Shown here: positions 38,259-47,224 of the stretch, piece after piece | Numbering within the stretch: the first letter of the stretch is position 1 | How the letters are laid out: every line of letters starts with the position of its first letter | Origin: Woeseiaceae bacterium | GTDB taxonomy: Bacteria; Pseudomonadota; Gammaproteobacteria; Steroidobacterales; Woeseiaceae | Assembly (NCBI GenBank): GCA_013043165.1 | Contig: JABDOQ010000094.1 | Span: forward strand, 1 to 63,689 | Direction: 5' to 3' | Length of the DNA: 63,689 nucleotides | Notes under the pieces: model-generated | Told to the model about the DNA's origin: nothing | What the model saw: only the letters and a program-made list of their open reading frames with translations | The model's database searches: none | Position numbers and translations under genes: made by a program

Positions 38259-39191
38259 ATGAACGTTGTAATTTTCGGCAAGGGTTTTGGACAACCCCGG
38301 CAATTGAACCTGTCCGGCGTAAGAGCTGGAGTGGCGATTGCCGTTGTTGTCGGCATCGTCGTGAGCGCGGGATTCGGAGGGGGATACTGGTATTCCGCCA
38401 AGACGGGTTCGGGCGTCAGCACTTATGAACTGGCTGACCTGACGGGTGCATTGCAGGATCAGCGCGACAATATTGCCGCGATTCGGCAGGGCAACGAAGA
38501 CAAGCTGGACGCACTTGCCATTCGCATCGCACAAATGAATGCCCGGATGATCCGGCTCGATGCACTCGGCCGCCGCCTTACGGAAATGGCAAATATTGAT
38601 GACGGGGAATTCGATTTCGAGTCGGATCCTGCTCTGGGTGGTCCGGAAGAACCGATGGTCGCGGGATCCAATGTCGCTGTACCCGAAGTCGTTGATGCGA
38701 TGCAGTCGCTCGGCAATCAGCTCGATAATCGCGAGGCCCAGCTCAGTGTCCTCGAAAGTGTTCTGATGAATCAGAACCTCAAAGATCGCGTGTATCCACA
38801 GGGTCGTCCGGTCGGTGCCGGCTGGATTTCATCCTATTTTGGCAAGCGTACGGACCCGTTTACCGGTAAGCCCGCCAATCATACGGGCATCGATTTTGCC
38901 GGCAAGATGGGCGCCGAAATCGTCGCCGTTGCCGACGGTGTCGTTACCTGGTCCGCCAAACGCTACGGCTACGGCACCATGGTTGAGATCAACCATGGCA
39001 GCGGCTACTCGACGCGCTACGCACACAATTCGGAAAACCTGGTCTCGGTCGGAGATGAGGTCAAGAAGGGACAGACCGTTGCACTCATGGGCGAAACCGG
39101 CCGCGCGACGGGTCCCAACCTGCATTTCGAGGTATTGCGCAATGGCAGCCGGGTCAACCCGGTCAACTTCATTCGCGAATCTTCGAAGTAA
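38259..39191 (+). CDS. M23-family (LytM) peptidoglycan metallopeptidase-like protein
   Basis: 310 residues: short cytoplasmic tail, one membrane helix (about 24-46), an acidic coiled-coil region (about 55-175), and a C-terminal LytM domain (180-305). Zinc ligands expected for the fold are H208 and D212 (NHTGID) and H289 (LHFE); H256 in RYAH matches one catalytic His. The first His of the usual HxH motif is Asn (N287), so activity may be altered. Family members cleave peptide cross-links or activate amidases in the periplasm. A c-di-GMP riboswitch precedes the gene and secA follows 160 bases later. Confidence 0.92.
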   Translation: MNVVIFGKGFGQPRQLNLSGVRAGVAIAVVVGIVVSAGFGGGYWYSAKTGSGVSTYELADLTGALQDQRDNIAAIRQGNEDKLDALAIRIAQMNARMIRLDALGRRLTEMANIDDGEFDFESDPALGGPEEPMVAGSNVAVPEVVDAMQSLGNQLDNREAQLSVLESVLMNQNLKDRVYPQGRPVGAGWISSYFGKRTDPFTGKPANHTGIDFAGKMGAEIVAVADGVVTWSAKRYGYGTMVEINHGSGYSTRYAHNSENLVSVGDEVKKGQTVALMGETGRATGPNLHFEVLRNGSRVNPVNFIRESSK

Positions 39192-39351
39192 GCTCGCTCC
39201 AATCCTGATCAACCAAGGCCCAAACCTCGAGGCATCCGCCGCGCGTCCTTGTGTTCGCAAATAATGCCCATAAATCGCCACTTTGGATTCTAAATAGCCC
39301 CGCGACACCTTAGAATAGCGGCCTTTGTTTTACCGGAACCGGGAGCCCTCA

Positions 39352-42264
39352 GTGGCCAAATTCCTGACTAGCATCTTTGGCAGCCGCAACCAGCGCCTGC
39401 TGCGTCAGTACTCAAAAGTCGTCAAACGGATCAACGCCCTCGAGGAAAGCGTACAGGCGCTTGATGATGCAGAGCTCAAGGCAAAGACGGCGGAGTTCAG
39501 GAAACGCTACGAGGATGGTGAGACCCTCGACGCCCTGTTACCGGAAGCCTTTGCGGTCGCCCGCGAAGCGGCCGTGCGCACGCTGCATATGCGGCCATTT
39601 GATGTGCAGTTGATCGGCGGAATGGTGCTGCATGACGGCAATATCGCCGAAATGCGTACGGGCGAGGGCAAGACGCTGATGTCGACGCTGCCGGCCTATC
39701 TGAACGCGATCAGCAGTGACGGCGTCCATATCGTCACGGTCAACGAATATCTGGCGCAGCGTGATGCCGACTGGATGCGTCCGATTTACGAATTTCTCGG
39801 GCTGACCGTCGGCGTATCGAAAAGTGGCCAGAGCCAGGAAGAAAAGCGCGCCGCCTACCTTTCGGACATTACGTATGCCACAAACAACGAACTAGGTTTC
39901 GACTATCTGCGCGATAACCTGGCGTTTGCGACCGAGGACAAGGCGCAGCGCAAGCTCAATTTTGCCATCGTTGATGAGGTTGACTCGATTCTCATCGACG
40001 AAGCCCGAACACCGCTGATTATTTCGGGCCCGGCGGAGTCCAGCACCGATCTCTACGCGCAGATCAACAAGCAGATTCCGAAGCTAAAGCGGCAAGAGGA
40101 AACCGAAGAACCCTCGAACTTCGAAATTACCGCAAACCGTGTGTCGCTGCTTGATGAGAAAGGGAAACCCCTCACGGTCAATGGCGATGACGGCGAACCG
40201 TCGGACGTCATGACGCTTGCCGAGGCCGTAGGCATTGCGGAGGAGCATGATGCCGACGTCGTGCTGGTCGACGCCAGTAAGAAGGTCACCTCGTGCCGAC
40301 TTGTCGGTCGCGGCGATTACACCGTCGATGAAAAGGCGAAGCAAACCTATATGACCGAAGACGGTCATATGAAGGTCGAGTCGCTAATGGCGAAGGCCGG
40401 TCTGCTTGCGGAAGGTGAGAGCCTGTACGATGCGGGCAATATCCGCCTGCTGCATCACCTGAATTCCGCACTGCGGGCGCATGCGATCTACCAGCGCGAC
40501 GTGGACTACATCGTCAAGGACGGCGAGGTGGTTATCGTTGACGAGTTCACGGGTCGCACGATGCCCGGTCGTCGCTGGGGCGATGGTCTGCACCAGGCCG
40601 TCGAGGCCAAGGAAGGCGTATCGATCAAGCAGGAGAATCAGACGGTCGCCTCGATTACGTTTCAGAATTACTTCCGACTGTACAACAACCTCTCCGGCAT
40701 GACCGGTACGGCGGACACCGAGGCCTTTGAATTTCAACAGATTTATGGCCTTGAGGTTGTCGTAATCCCGACGCATAAACCGATGATACGCAAAGACCAT
40801 CCGGACCTGGTTTACCTGACCGAGAAAGACAAATATGAGGCAATCGTCGAAGATATCGTCGATTGCAGTGAGCGCCGGCAGCCAGTCCTCGTCGGCACAA
40901 CCTCGATCGAAGCGTCAGAGCTGCTGTCGTCGTTTCTCGGCAAGCGGAAGATCAAGCACGAGGTTTTGAACGCCAAACAGCATGAACGCGAGGCACAGAT
41001 TGTGCAGAATGCGGGCCGGCCGGGCGCCATCACGATTGCGACCAACATGGCCGGTCGTGGTACTGACATCGTGCTGGGCGGCAGTCTCGATGCAGCGCTC
41101 GCGAATGCCGGCGAGGGTGCGGACGAGGCCAGGATAAGAGAAGAATGGGAGGCACGGCACGAGCAGGTTATTGAGGCGGGCGGTCTGCACATTGTCGGCA
41201 CCGAGCGGCACGAATCCCGGCGCATCGATAACCAGCTCAGGGGACGCTCGGGACGTCAAGGCGACCCTGGTTCATCAAGGTTCTACCTTTCAATGGAAGA
41301 TACGCTGATGCGTATCTTCGGCGATCCCGAGCGCACCAAGAACCTGCTGTCACGGGCCGGGATGCGCGAGGGTGAAGCGATCGAGAGCCGCCTCCTGTCC
41401 CGCCAGATCGAGCGCGCCCAGCGCAAGGTCGAGTCGCACAACTTCGACATTCGCAAGAACCTGCTCGAGTACGATGACGTCGCCAACGATCAGCGCAAGG
41501 TCGTTTACCATCAACGCTCCGAGCTTATGGATGCCGAGGAAATAGCCGAGTCGGTGGCTGCAATTCGGGATGAGGTTGTAGAGCAAACCGTGCATCAGCA
41601 CATTCCGCCGGGAAGCCTGGATGAGATGTGGGACACGGAAGGTCTGAACCAGGCATTGGAATCGGATTTTGGCATGCGGGTCGACGTTTCTCGCTGGGCC
41701 AGTGAAGACAAGACTTTGAGCGCCGAAGCCATTTGTGAACGCTGTATCGCCGAAGCGAAAAGCGTCTACGACGCGAAGGTTGGCGAGATCGGCGCCGATC
41801 TCATGCGTCGTGTCGAAAAGCAAGTCATGCTGCGTCAGCTTGATCATCACTGGAAAGAACATCTTGCCGGAATGGACCATCTCAGGCAGGGAATCGGATT
41901 GCGTTCCTATGCGCAGAAAAATCCCAAGCAGGAATACAAACGCGAGGCGTTCGAGATGTTTGGTGTGATGCTCGAGCAAGTCAAGCACGACACGATCAGT
42001 ATTCTGTCCCGTATTCGAGTCCAGAGCGAAGAGGACCTGAATGAAGAAGCCGAACGCAGGAGGGCGGCTGCGGCAATGAAGTATCAGCATGCCGCGGCGT
42101 CGGCTCTCGGTGCGCAGCCGGCAGCCCAGGGTGGGCAAGCGACCGGCCCGGCGCCACAGCCCGCATTGCCGTTCGTGCGTGACGGCCGAAAAGTCGGCCG
42201 AAATGAGCCTTGTCCTTGCGGATCAGGCAAGAAATTCAAGCAATGCCACGGCAAACTGAACTAG
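39352..42264 (+). CDS. secA: Preprotein translocase ATPase SecA with IF3-N-like insertion
   Basis: 970 residues from a GTG at 39352 (GGGAG six bases upstream; product [15 protein letters not shown] as in other SecAs). Walker A is GEGKT (104-108), the DEVDS Walker B starts near 208, and NBD2 has [14 protein letters not shown]. The C-terminal zinc site [13 protein letters not shown] binds SecB/ribosome. E. coli SecA has 901 residues; here about 60 extra residues (roughly 255-321) sit where the preprotein cross-linking domain begins, just before GDYTVDEK. They resemble the N-terminal domain of initiation factor IF3 (see findings). SecA drives export through SecYEG. Confidence 0.97.
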   Translation: MAKFLTSIFGSRNQRLLRQYSKVVKRINALEESVQALDDAELKAKTAEFRKRYEDGETLDALLPEAFAVAREAAVRTLHMRPFDVQLIGGMVLHDGNIAEMRTGEGKTLMSTLPAYLNAISSDGVHIVTVNEYLAQRDADWMRPIYEFLGLTVGVSKSGQSQEEKRAAYLSDITYATNNELGFDYLRDNLAFATEDKAQRKLNFAIVDEVDSILIDEARTPLIISGPAESSTDLYAQINKQIPKLKRQEETEEPSNFEITANRVSLLDEKGKPLTVNGDDGEPSDVMTLAEAVGIAEEHDADVVLVDASKKVTSCRLVGRGDYTVDEKAKQTYMTEDGHMKVESLMAKAGLLAEGESLYDAGNIRLLHHLNSALRAHAIYQRDVDYIVKDGEVVIVDEFTGRTMPGRRWGDGLHQAVEAKEGVSIKQENQTVASITFQNYFRLYNNLSGMTGTADTEAFEFQQIYGLEVVVIPTHKPMIRKDHPDLVYLTEKDKYEAIVEDIVDCSERRQPVLVGTTSIEASELLSSFLGKRKIKHEVLNAKQHEREAQIVQNAGRPGAITIATNMAGRGTDIVLGGSLDAALANAGEGADEARIREEWEARHEQVIEAGGLHIVGTERHESRRIDNQLRGRSGRQGDPGSSRFYLSMEDTLMRIFGDPERTKNLLSRAGMREGEAIESRLLSRQIERAQRKVESHNFDIRKNLLEYDDVANDQRKVVYHQRSELMDAEEIAESVAAIRDEVVEQTVHQHIPPGSLDEMWDTEGLNQALESDFGMRVDVSRWASEDKTLSAEAICERCIAEAKSVYDAKVGEIGADLMRRVEKQVMLRQLDHHWKEHLAGMDHLRQGIGLRSYAQKNPKQEYKREAFEMFGVMLEQVKHDTISILSRIRVQSEEDLNEEAERRRAAAAMKYQHAAASALGAQPAAQGGQATGPAPQPALPFVRDGRKVGRNEPCPCGSGKKFKQCHGKLN

Positions 42265-42276
42265 AGCGGATCGTTC

Positions 42277-42672
42277 TTGAACCATTTTGACGTCGCCGCC
42301 GGCATCCTGTTTGATTCAAAGCGTCGCGTACTGATTGCCGAACGACTGGGTGGCGGCCCATTCCACGGAATGTGGGAGTTTCCGGGTGGCAAGATCGGCC
42401 CCGATGAATCCGCAGCACAGGCGTTGACCCGGGAACTGACTGAAGAGCTGGGTATCGAAGTGACCGCTTATTCTTCTCTAATGAACCTGCGTCACGAGTA
42501 CGAAGATCGAATCGTGACCATCGAGTTTTTTATTGTCAGCGACTGGAACAGCGATCCCGTCGGGCGCGAGGGCCAGGGGCTACGTTGGGTGCCAACGCAC
42601 AGGCTGGACGCTCAAAACCTGCTGCCGGCTGACCTGCCCGTGATAGCGGCGCTTCAGCAGATGGACAGCTGA
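42277..42672 (+). CDS. mutT: 8-oxo-dGTP diphosphatase MutT
   Basis: 131 residues from a TTG (42277), the only start that gives a normal N-terminus (MNHFDVAAGILFD). The Nudix box is complete: GGKIGPDESAAQALTRELTEELGIEV fits G-x5-E-x7-R-E-U-x-E-E-x-G-U. MutT hydrolyses oxidised dGTP and prevents A:T to C:G transversions. It follows secA by 12 bases, as in E. coli, and converges on zapD with an 19-base overlap of coding ends. Confidence 0.92.
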   Translation: MNHFDVAAGILFDSKRRVLIAERLGGGPFHGMWEFPGGKIGPDESAAQALTRELTEELGIEVTAYSSLMNLRHEYEDRIVTIEFFIVSDWNSDPVGREGQGLRWVPTHRLDAQNLLPADLPVIAALQQMDS

Positions 42673-43454
42673 AAGCGTACGTCGTGCCCGGTTTGTACGG
42701 CGCGGCTGTCGATGGTCGACCATTCCAGGAAACGAATCGTGAAGCGGTGTTGACTGCCGCTGATCTCGGGGAATAGCGGGCTGTCACCCGCCAGGCTGAC
42801 GCGAAGCAGGCGGCTGTTGCCGTCTTTTTGCATGTTGTGTTGGTACATGCCGTTGATTGCCATCCGATCCGCTGGCTGGGCGCTTTCCCGGATGAGCCAG
42901 AGCGCCTCGCTGACCGCGTCGCAAATCGGACGTATCGAACCTATCCACCTGGCGAGATCCTGCTGTCTGCGCGCGATTGGCTGACGTAACCAATGGCTGT
43001 ACTCGGGAAGATCGAATTCGCAGGTACCACCCGGAATCGCACTGCGGTGCTTGATCGCATTCAGGAATTCGCTTTCCTTGATCGGCTGCAGGAAGCCGGT
43101 GCCGATGCGACCAATCTCCTCGCGGCTTGCAACCAGATTGCGAACCAGTGCGCCAAGACGGGCATTATCGACGCCGGGCTGGCTCTGGAAGCGCTGCAGG
43201 GCGTCGAGCTGATGGTCGAGTTCCTTGAGAACCTCGCTGCGGACATCGCCCCGCGAGAGAATCGCCAGGATCTCCAGTAGCGAGGAAATGGTGGCCCGTG
43301 TGGCCCAGTCCGCGCCCTCCTCGGCGTTGTAGAGCATTTGCTGGTACAGAAACTCGAGCCGCAGGAAGGTACGCATTCGCTCTGACAGCGGCTGCTCATA
43401 ATGGGCCGCAGCGGTGGCGGTTTGGGCAGCAATTTCCCCAGCGAGTTTGGCCAT
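42654..43454 (-). CDS. zapD: Z-ring-associated protein ZapD
   Basis: 266 residues from the ATG at 43454 (MAKLAGEIAAQ); an open stretch upstream lacks homology and overlaps the opposite gene. ZapD motifs: YEQPLSERMRTFLRLEFLYQQM, RGDVRSEVLKELDHQ, PGVDNARL, SAIPGGTCEFDLPEYSHWL, INGMYQHNMQKDGNSRLLRVSL and FTIRFLE. It bundles FtsZ protofilaments by binding the FtsZ C-terminal peptide, which is intact in this window. In E. coli yacG separates it from mutT; no yacG is present here. Confidence 0.93.
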   Translation of the reverse strand: MAKLAGEIAAQTATAAAHYEQPLSERMRTFLRLEFLYQQMLYNAEEGADWATRATISSLLEILAILSRGDVRSEVLKELDHQLDALQRFQSQPGVDNARLGALVRNLVASREEIGRIGTGFLQPIKESEFLNAIKHRSAIPGGTCEFDLPEYSHWLRQPIARRQQDLARWIGSIRPICDAVSEALWLIRESAQPADRMAINGMYQHNMQKDGNSRLLRVSLAGDSPLFPEISGSQHRFTIRFLEWSTIDSRAVQTGHDVRFQLSIC

Positions 43455-43626
43455 AGGGCTATTCTGCGCCACCGGGCACCGGGTGGCAAATAGGCCGGAC
43501 TTGCCGCCGGGGAAGGCCGGCTGCGCCATCGATTTGCCGCGTCGTGCGGCAGCCGCCCGATTTAATGCAGTTGTATCTGCTGTCGGGCTAGAATGCCCGC
43601 CAGCGACGCCTGCCGGAAACCCCCAA

Positions 43627-45609
43627 ATGATGGACTCCACTGCTCAAAAACAACCTCGCCTATGGGACGATGCAGCCATTATCGGCGGCTGGACTCTGTT
43701 GTTCCTCGTGGCGGGTCTCGCCTATTGGCCGGGACTGGGTGGCCCGTTCGTTTTTGACGATTTCGGCTCCATTGCTGCGCTGGGGGATCGCGGTGGTGTG
43801 AAGGACTGGGAGACCTTCAAAGCGTTTGTCCTTGGCGGCCACGCCGGCCCGACGGGCCGCCCGCTCGCATTGCTCAGTTTTCTTCTGGATGCCAACAACT
43901 GGCCTGCCGATCCATTGCCTTTCAAGCGCACCAACCTGCTTATTCATTTGCTCAACGGTGCCTTGCTTGGTGTCCTGATCGGCCAAATCCTGCGCCTGCT
44001 GCAGTTCGAAAAGAAAAACGCACGTTGGATCGCCCTGGTGTCGACTGCATGCTGGCTGCTGCATCCGTTTCTGGTATCAACCACTCTCTACGCCGTGCAA
44101 CGTATGGCGCAGCTGGCCACCTTGTTCGTATTTGCCGGACTCATCGGCCATTTGTACGGCCGATCGTTTCTCGCCACAAATGCGAAGAAAGCCTATCTGA
44201 TCATGAGCGCTTCGGTTGCCGTGTTCACGTTTCTGGCAATGATATCGAAGGAGAACGGCATTCTGCTGCCGCTCCTGATCGGAGTCGTAGAAGTCACCGT
44301 CGTCAGCAGTCAACAACCGCGACCGGCCGCCCTCAATCGTTACTGGTCGGTTATTTTCATCGTCGCACCTTCGGCAGTGATCGGGCTCTACCTGATCGAA
44401 AAGACCCTGAGCGGTGGCTTCTTTGAAATCTCGCCGCCCAGAGATTTCAGTCTCTACGAACGCCTTCTCACTCAGCCTCGAATACTCGCCGATTATCTGA
44501 AGCACTGGTTCGTGCCGGAGCTCTATACGACCGGTGTGTTCCAGGATCACTTCATCAAGTCAACAGGTCTCTTGTCGCCCGTCACAACGGTGCTGAGTAC
44601 ACTTCTGCACATCGGGGTAATTTCAGTTGCGATGATCAAGCGGCGCAAATGGCCATTGGTCGCGCTGGCGGCGTTGTTCTTCTACGCGAGTCACGTACTC
44701 GAATCGTCTGTGATCAACCTGGAGCTGTATTTCGAACATCGCAATTATCTGGCGGCCGCTTTTCTTTTCCTGCCCCTGGTTGCCTTGCTGCAGAAAAAAG
44801 TCAGCGGTCAGCTCTTTTTCGCGATAGCAGTAGCTGTAACGTTACTGCTTGCAGGCTTCACGCGATATTCGGCATCGATTTGGGCCGATTATCCAAGCAT
44901 GGTTGAGGCATCGGCGAGGAAGGCGCCGACGTCGGCCCGCGCGCAAGCGCAGTATTCCATGCAGCTCTACAACGTCCAGCGCTATGACGAATCGTTGCAG
45001 GTAATCGACACGGCAATTCAGAACATGCCAAATAATTTTTCTTTGCGGATGATGCGAAACACGATTTTATGCGAAATGGGCATCCTTGCGGCCAGTGATT
45101 TTGACCGGTCTGCAAACCTCATATCCGCCAGTATTTATGACCCTCGATCATTCAATTTGTACACGAAGTTCGCTTCATCCGTTGCCCAACAGCGCTGTCC
45201 GGACGTTTCTATAGAAGCTGTGCGTGACATGTTTGTAGACATGCTGCAGGTGCCGAAGAACGCCGATCCACTGTCATTGAGATACTCTCAAATCAAATAC
45301 TTTCTCGGCTTCACCAGCGTCTATGCCGGCGAATCATCACAGGCTGTTTCGGCATTCGAGGAATCCTTGCGGTCCCGACCCGGTGCCTCGCATGCCATGC
45401 GGATGGCCGCGCAGCTCGCATCCCGCAATTACTATGATGAAGCGCTTTACTTCGCGGATTTGGCACTGCAGCAGCTCGACAGAGATTCGCAGCTGATCCT
45501 GCAAAGTGGTCGCGTTGGCGCAGACGACATTCGCGAGTTTCAAGCCGTTGTCCGCGCTGACAAGGAAGCCGCACAGAAAGAAAGCTCCGTCCGAGAGACA
45601 ACCGAGTAA
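43627..45609 (+). CDS. GT-C-like multispanning membrane protein with TPR-like tail
   Basis: 660 residues from the ATG at 43627. The N-terminal two-thirds has about ten membrane helices; the first periplasmic loop carries PFVFDDFGSI with D44-D45, then GRPLALLSF, LYAVQRMAQLATLF and SKENGILLPL, a pattern shared with TMTC/PMT-type GT-C glycosyltransferases. The last 180 residues are TPR-like helical pairs (YDESLQVIDTAIQ; SSQAVSAFEESLRSRPG; YDEALYFADLALQQL). A lipid-linked-sugar transferase acting in the periplasm is a reasonable inference; the acceptor is unknown. It is inserted between zapD and coaE next to the pilus genes, so pilin is a candidate. Confidence 0.75.
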   Translation: MMDSTAQKQPRLWDDAAIIGGWTLLFLVAGLAYWPGLGGPFVFDDFGSIAALGDRGGVKDWETFKAFVLGGHAGPTGRPLALLSFLLDANNWPADPLPFKRTNLLIHLLNGALLGVLIGQILRLLQFEKKNARWIALVSTACWLLHPFLVSTTLYAVQRMAQLATLFVFAGLIGHLYGRSFLATNAKKAYLIMSASVAVFTFLAMISKENGILLPLLIGVVEVTVVSSQQPRPAALNRYWSVIFIVAPSAVIGLYLIEKTLSGGFFEISPPRDFSLYERLLTQPRILADYLKHWFVPELYTTGVFQDHFIKSTGLLSPVTTVLSTLLHIGVISVAMIKRRKWPLVALAALFFYASHVLESSVINLELYFEHRNYLAAAFLFLPLVALLQKKVSGQLFFAIAVAVTLLLAGFTRYSASIWADYPSMVEASARKAPTSARAQAQYSMQLYNVQRYDESLQVIDTAIQNMPNNFSLRMMRNTILCEMGILAASDFDRSANLISASIYDPRSFNLYTKFASSVAQQRCPDVSIEAVRDMFVDMLQVPKNADPLSLRYSQIKYFLGFTSVYAGESSQAVSAFEESLRSRPGASHAMRMAAQLASRNYYDEALYFADLALQQLDRDSQLILQSGRVGADDIREFQAVVRADKEAAQKESSVRETTE

Positions 45610-45618
45610 CACTACGCC

Positions 45619-46242
45619 CTAGACGCGACTGGCCAGATCCCGGTAGCTTCGGTCAAGCTCACGGACCCGGCGACGTGTCTCGTCCAGCGCATTGTCGTTA
45701 CTGATAACGTCATCCGCAATCGCGAGACGTGCCTGCCGGCTGGCTTGTGCAGACAGGATACGCCGAGCCTGTTCGACGGTTTCTGCGTCACGTGCCAGAA
45801 GTCTCTGAACCTGTAATTCTTCATCACAGTCAACGACCACGACGCGATCCACGAATTGTGCCAGCGGTGAGCCAACCAGCAGTGGCACGACAATGACCTG
45901 GTACGGACCGGTCGCCGTGCTTGCCCGGCGTCGGGTTTCTTCGCCGATGCGCGGATGCAGGATTGCCTCGAGTTGCAGGCGGGCATGCTCATCTGAAAAA
46001 ATCCGCCTACGCATGGCATTGCGATCGAGCTGCCCGTCGGCGGCGAAGACCTCATCGCCAAATTGCGCGCGAATCTCGTCGAGCGCGGGTTGGCCCGGCT
46101 CCACGACCTCACGTGCGATGACGTCCGTATCGATGATGGGCACGCCGAGTTCGGCAAACATGTTGGCAACGGTCGACTTGCCGCTGGCAATGCCACCAGT
46201 CAGACCTATGCGCAGAGGTTGTCGGTTGTTTGCAGGGCTCAC
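45619..46242 (-). CDS. coaE: Dephospho-CoA kinase
   Basis: 207 residues of P-loop kinase fold. Walker A is GLTGGIASGKST (about 13-24); the substrate/lid regions IDTDVIAREVVEPG and LHPRIGEETRRR, and VIVVPLLVGSPL are typical of CoaE. It phosphorylates the 3'-hydroxyl of dephospho-CoA, the last step in CoA synthesis. It follows pilD directly (stop of pilD at 46243), the conserved pilD-coaE arrangement. Confidence 0.95.
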   Translation of the reverse strand: MSPANNRQPLRIGLTGGIASGKSTVANMFAELGVPIIDTDVIAREVVEPGQPALDEIRAQFGDEVFAADGQLDRNAMRRRIFSDEHARLQLEAILHPRIGEETRRRASTATGPYQVIVVPLLVGSPLAQFVDRVVVVDCDEELQVQRLLARDAETVEQARRILSAQASRQARLAIADDVISNDNALDETRRRVRELDRSYRDLASRV

Positions 46243-47130
46243 TCAGATCATCAGGTCGAGGTAGGTTTTCATAATCGCATCGCCCCACAGCATCGTAATC
46301 CAGCCGGCGCCAGCCAGGTACGGGCCAAAGGGTATGGGCACGCTGCGCTCATGGCTCTTGAAGACCATCATGCCGATACCTACGATCGCGCCGACGACGG
46401 CTGACATCAGGATGATCACGGGCAATTGTTGCCAGCCCAGCCAGGCCCCGAGAGCCGCCAGCAGCTTGAAATCGCCGTATCCCATGCCCTCCTTGCCGGT
46501 CACGAGCTTGAAAAGCTGGTACACGCTCCAGAGGCTCAGGTAGCCGGCTGCAGCGCCGACGATCGCGTCTTTGGGGGCAATGAAAAGAGTATCGCCGCCC
46601 GCCATAGGGTGAAAAAGACTCATCAGCAATCCGGTCCACATCAACGGCAGCACGATCGAGTCCGGTATGAGCTGCGTGTCTGCATCGATGACGCTGATTG
46701 CCACGAGTGCGAATGTCATGATGATTACCATGACCGATTCCCAACCCACGCCGAAGCGCCAGGCACCGATCGCTGCCAGGATGGCAGTCAGCATTTCGAC
46801 AAGCGGATAACGCGCCGAAATGGACTCCCTGCAGTTTGCACATTTTCCGCCGAGGATCAGGTAGCTGATCACGGGGATGTTTTGCCAGGCTTTTATCATG
46901 TGGCCGCACGACGGGCAGCGGGACCTGGGCACGATCAAATCGAAGCGGTCTTTGGGCATTTCCTGCATGGGTGGGGTGTTGCCGAGCTCGTCGCATTGCT
47001 CCCGCCATTGACGCTCCATCATGATGGGCAGTCGATAAATGACGACATTGAGGAAGCTGCCGACAACCAGCGCGAAGGCGAAAACTACGGCAATAAAAAC
47101 CGGCGCCGACTGCGTGAACAGTTCAACCAT
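46243..47130 (-). CDS. pilD: Type IV prepilin peptidase / N-methyltransferase
   Basis: 295 residues with about eight membrane helices. The cytoplasmic zinc domain has two CxxC pairs (CPSCGHMIKAWQN and CANCRES). The two catalytic aspartates lie in VIDADTQLIPD and in GYGDFK, the GxGD signature of aspartyl membrane proteases. It cleaves prepilins and methylates the new N-terminal Phe. The two pilins in this window are its obvious substrates. Confidence 0.96.
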   Translation of the reverse strand: MVELFTQSAPVFIAVVFAFALVVGSFLNVVIYRLPIMMERQWREQCDELGNTPPMQEMPKDRFDLIVPRSRCPSCGHMIKAWQNIPVISYLILGGKCANCRESISARYPLVEMLTAILAAIGAWRFGVGWESVMVIIMTFALVAISVIDADTQLIPDSIVLPLMWTGLLMSLFHPMAGGDTLFIAPKDAIVGAAAGYLSLWSVYQLFKLVTGKEGMGYGDFKLLAALGAWLGWQQLPVIILMSAVVGAIVGIGMMVFKSHERSVPIPFGPYLAGAGWITMLWGDAIMKTYLDLMI

Positions 47131-47166
47131 GCTGTGACTCCATCAAACTTGTTGGCAGCGGGAATG

Positions 47167-47205
47167 AAAACGGCGTCCGGAGTGTCCTCCGAACGCCGTT
47201 TTTTT
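47167..47205 (-). terminator. Intrinsic terminator between pilC and pilD
   Basis: AACGGCGT...TCCGGAG and CTCCG...AACGCCGTT form a long GC-rich hairpin flanked by A-runs on one side and T-runs on the other, so it can work in both directions. On the minus strand it lies just after the pilC stop and before pilD, so it should reduce readthrough into pilD-coaE. Confidence 0.75.
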
Positions 47206-47224
47206 GCAAATGAGCTTCGGTTCT

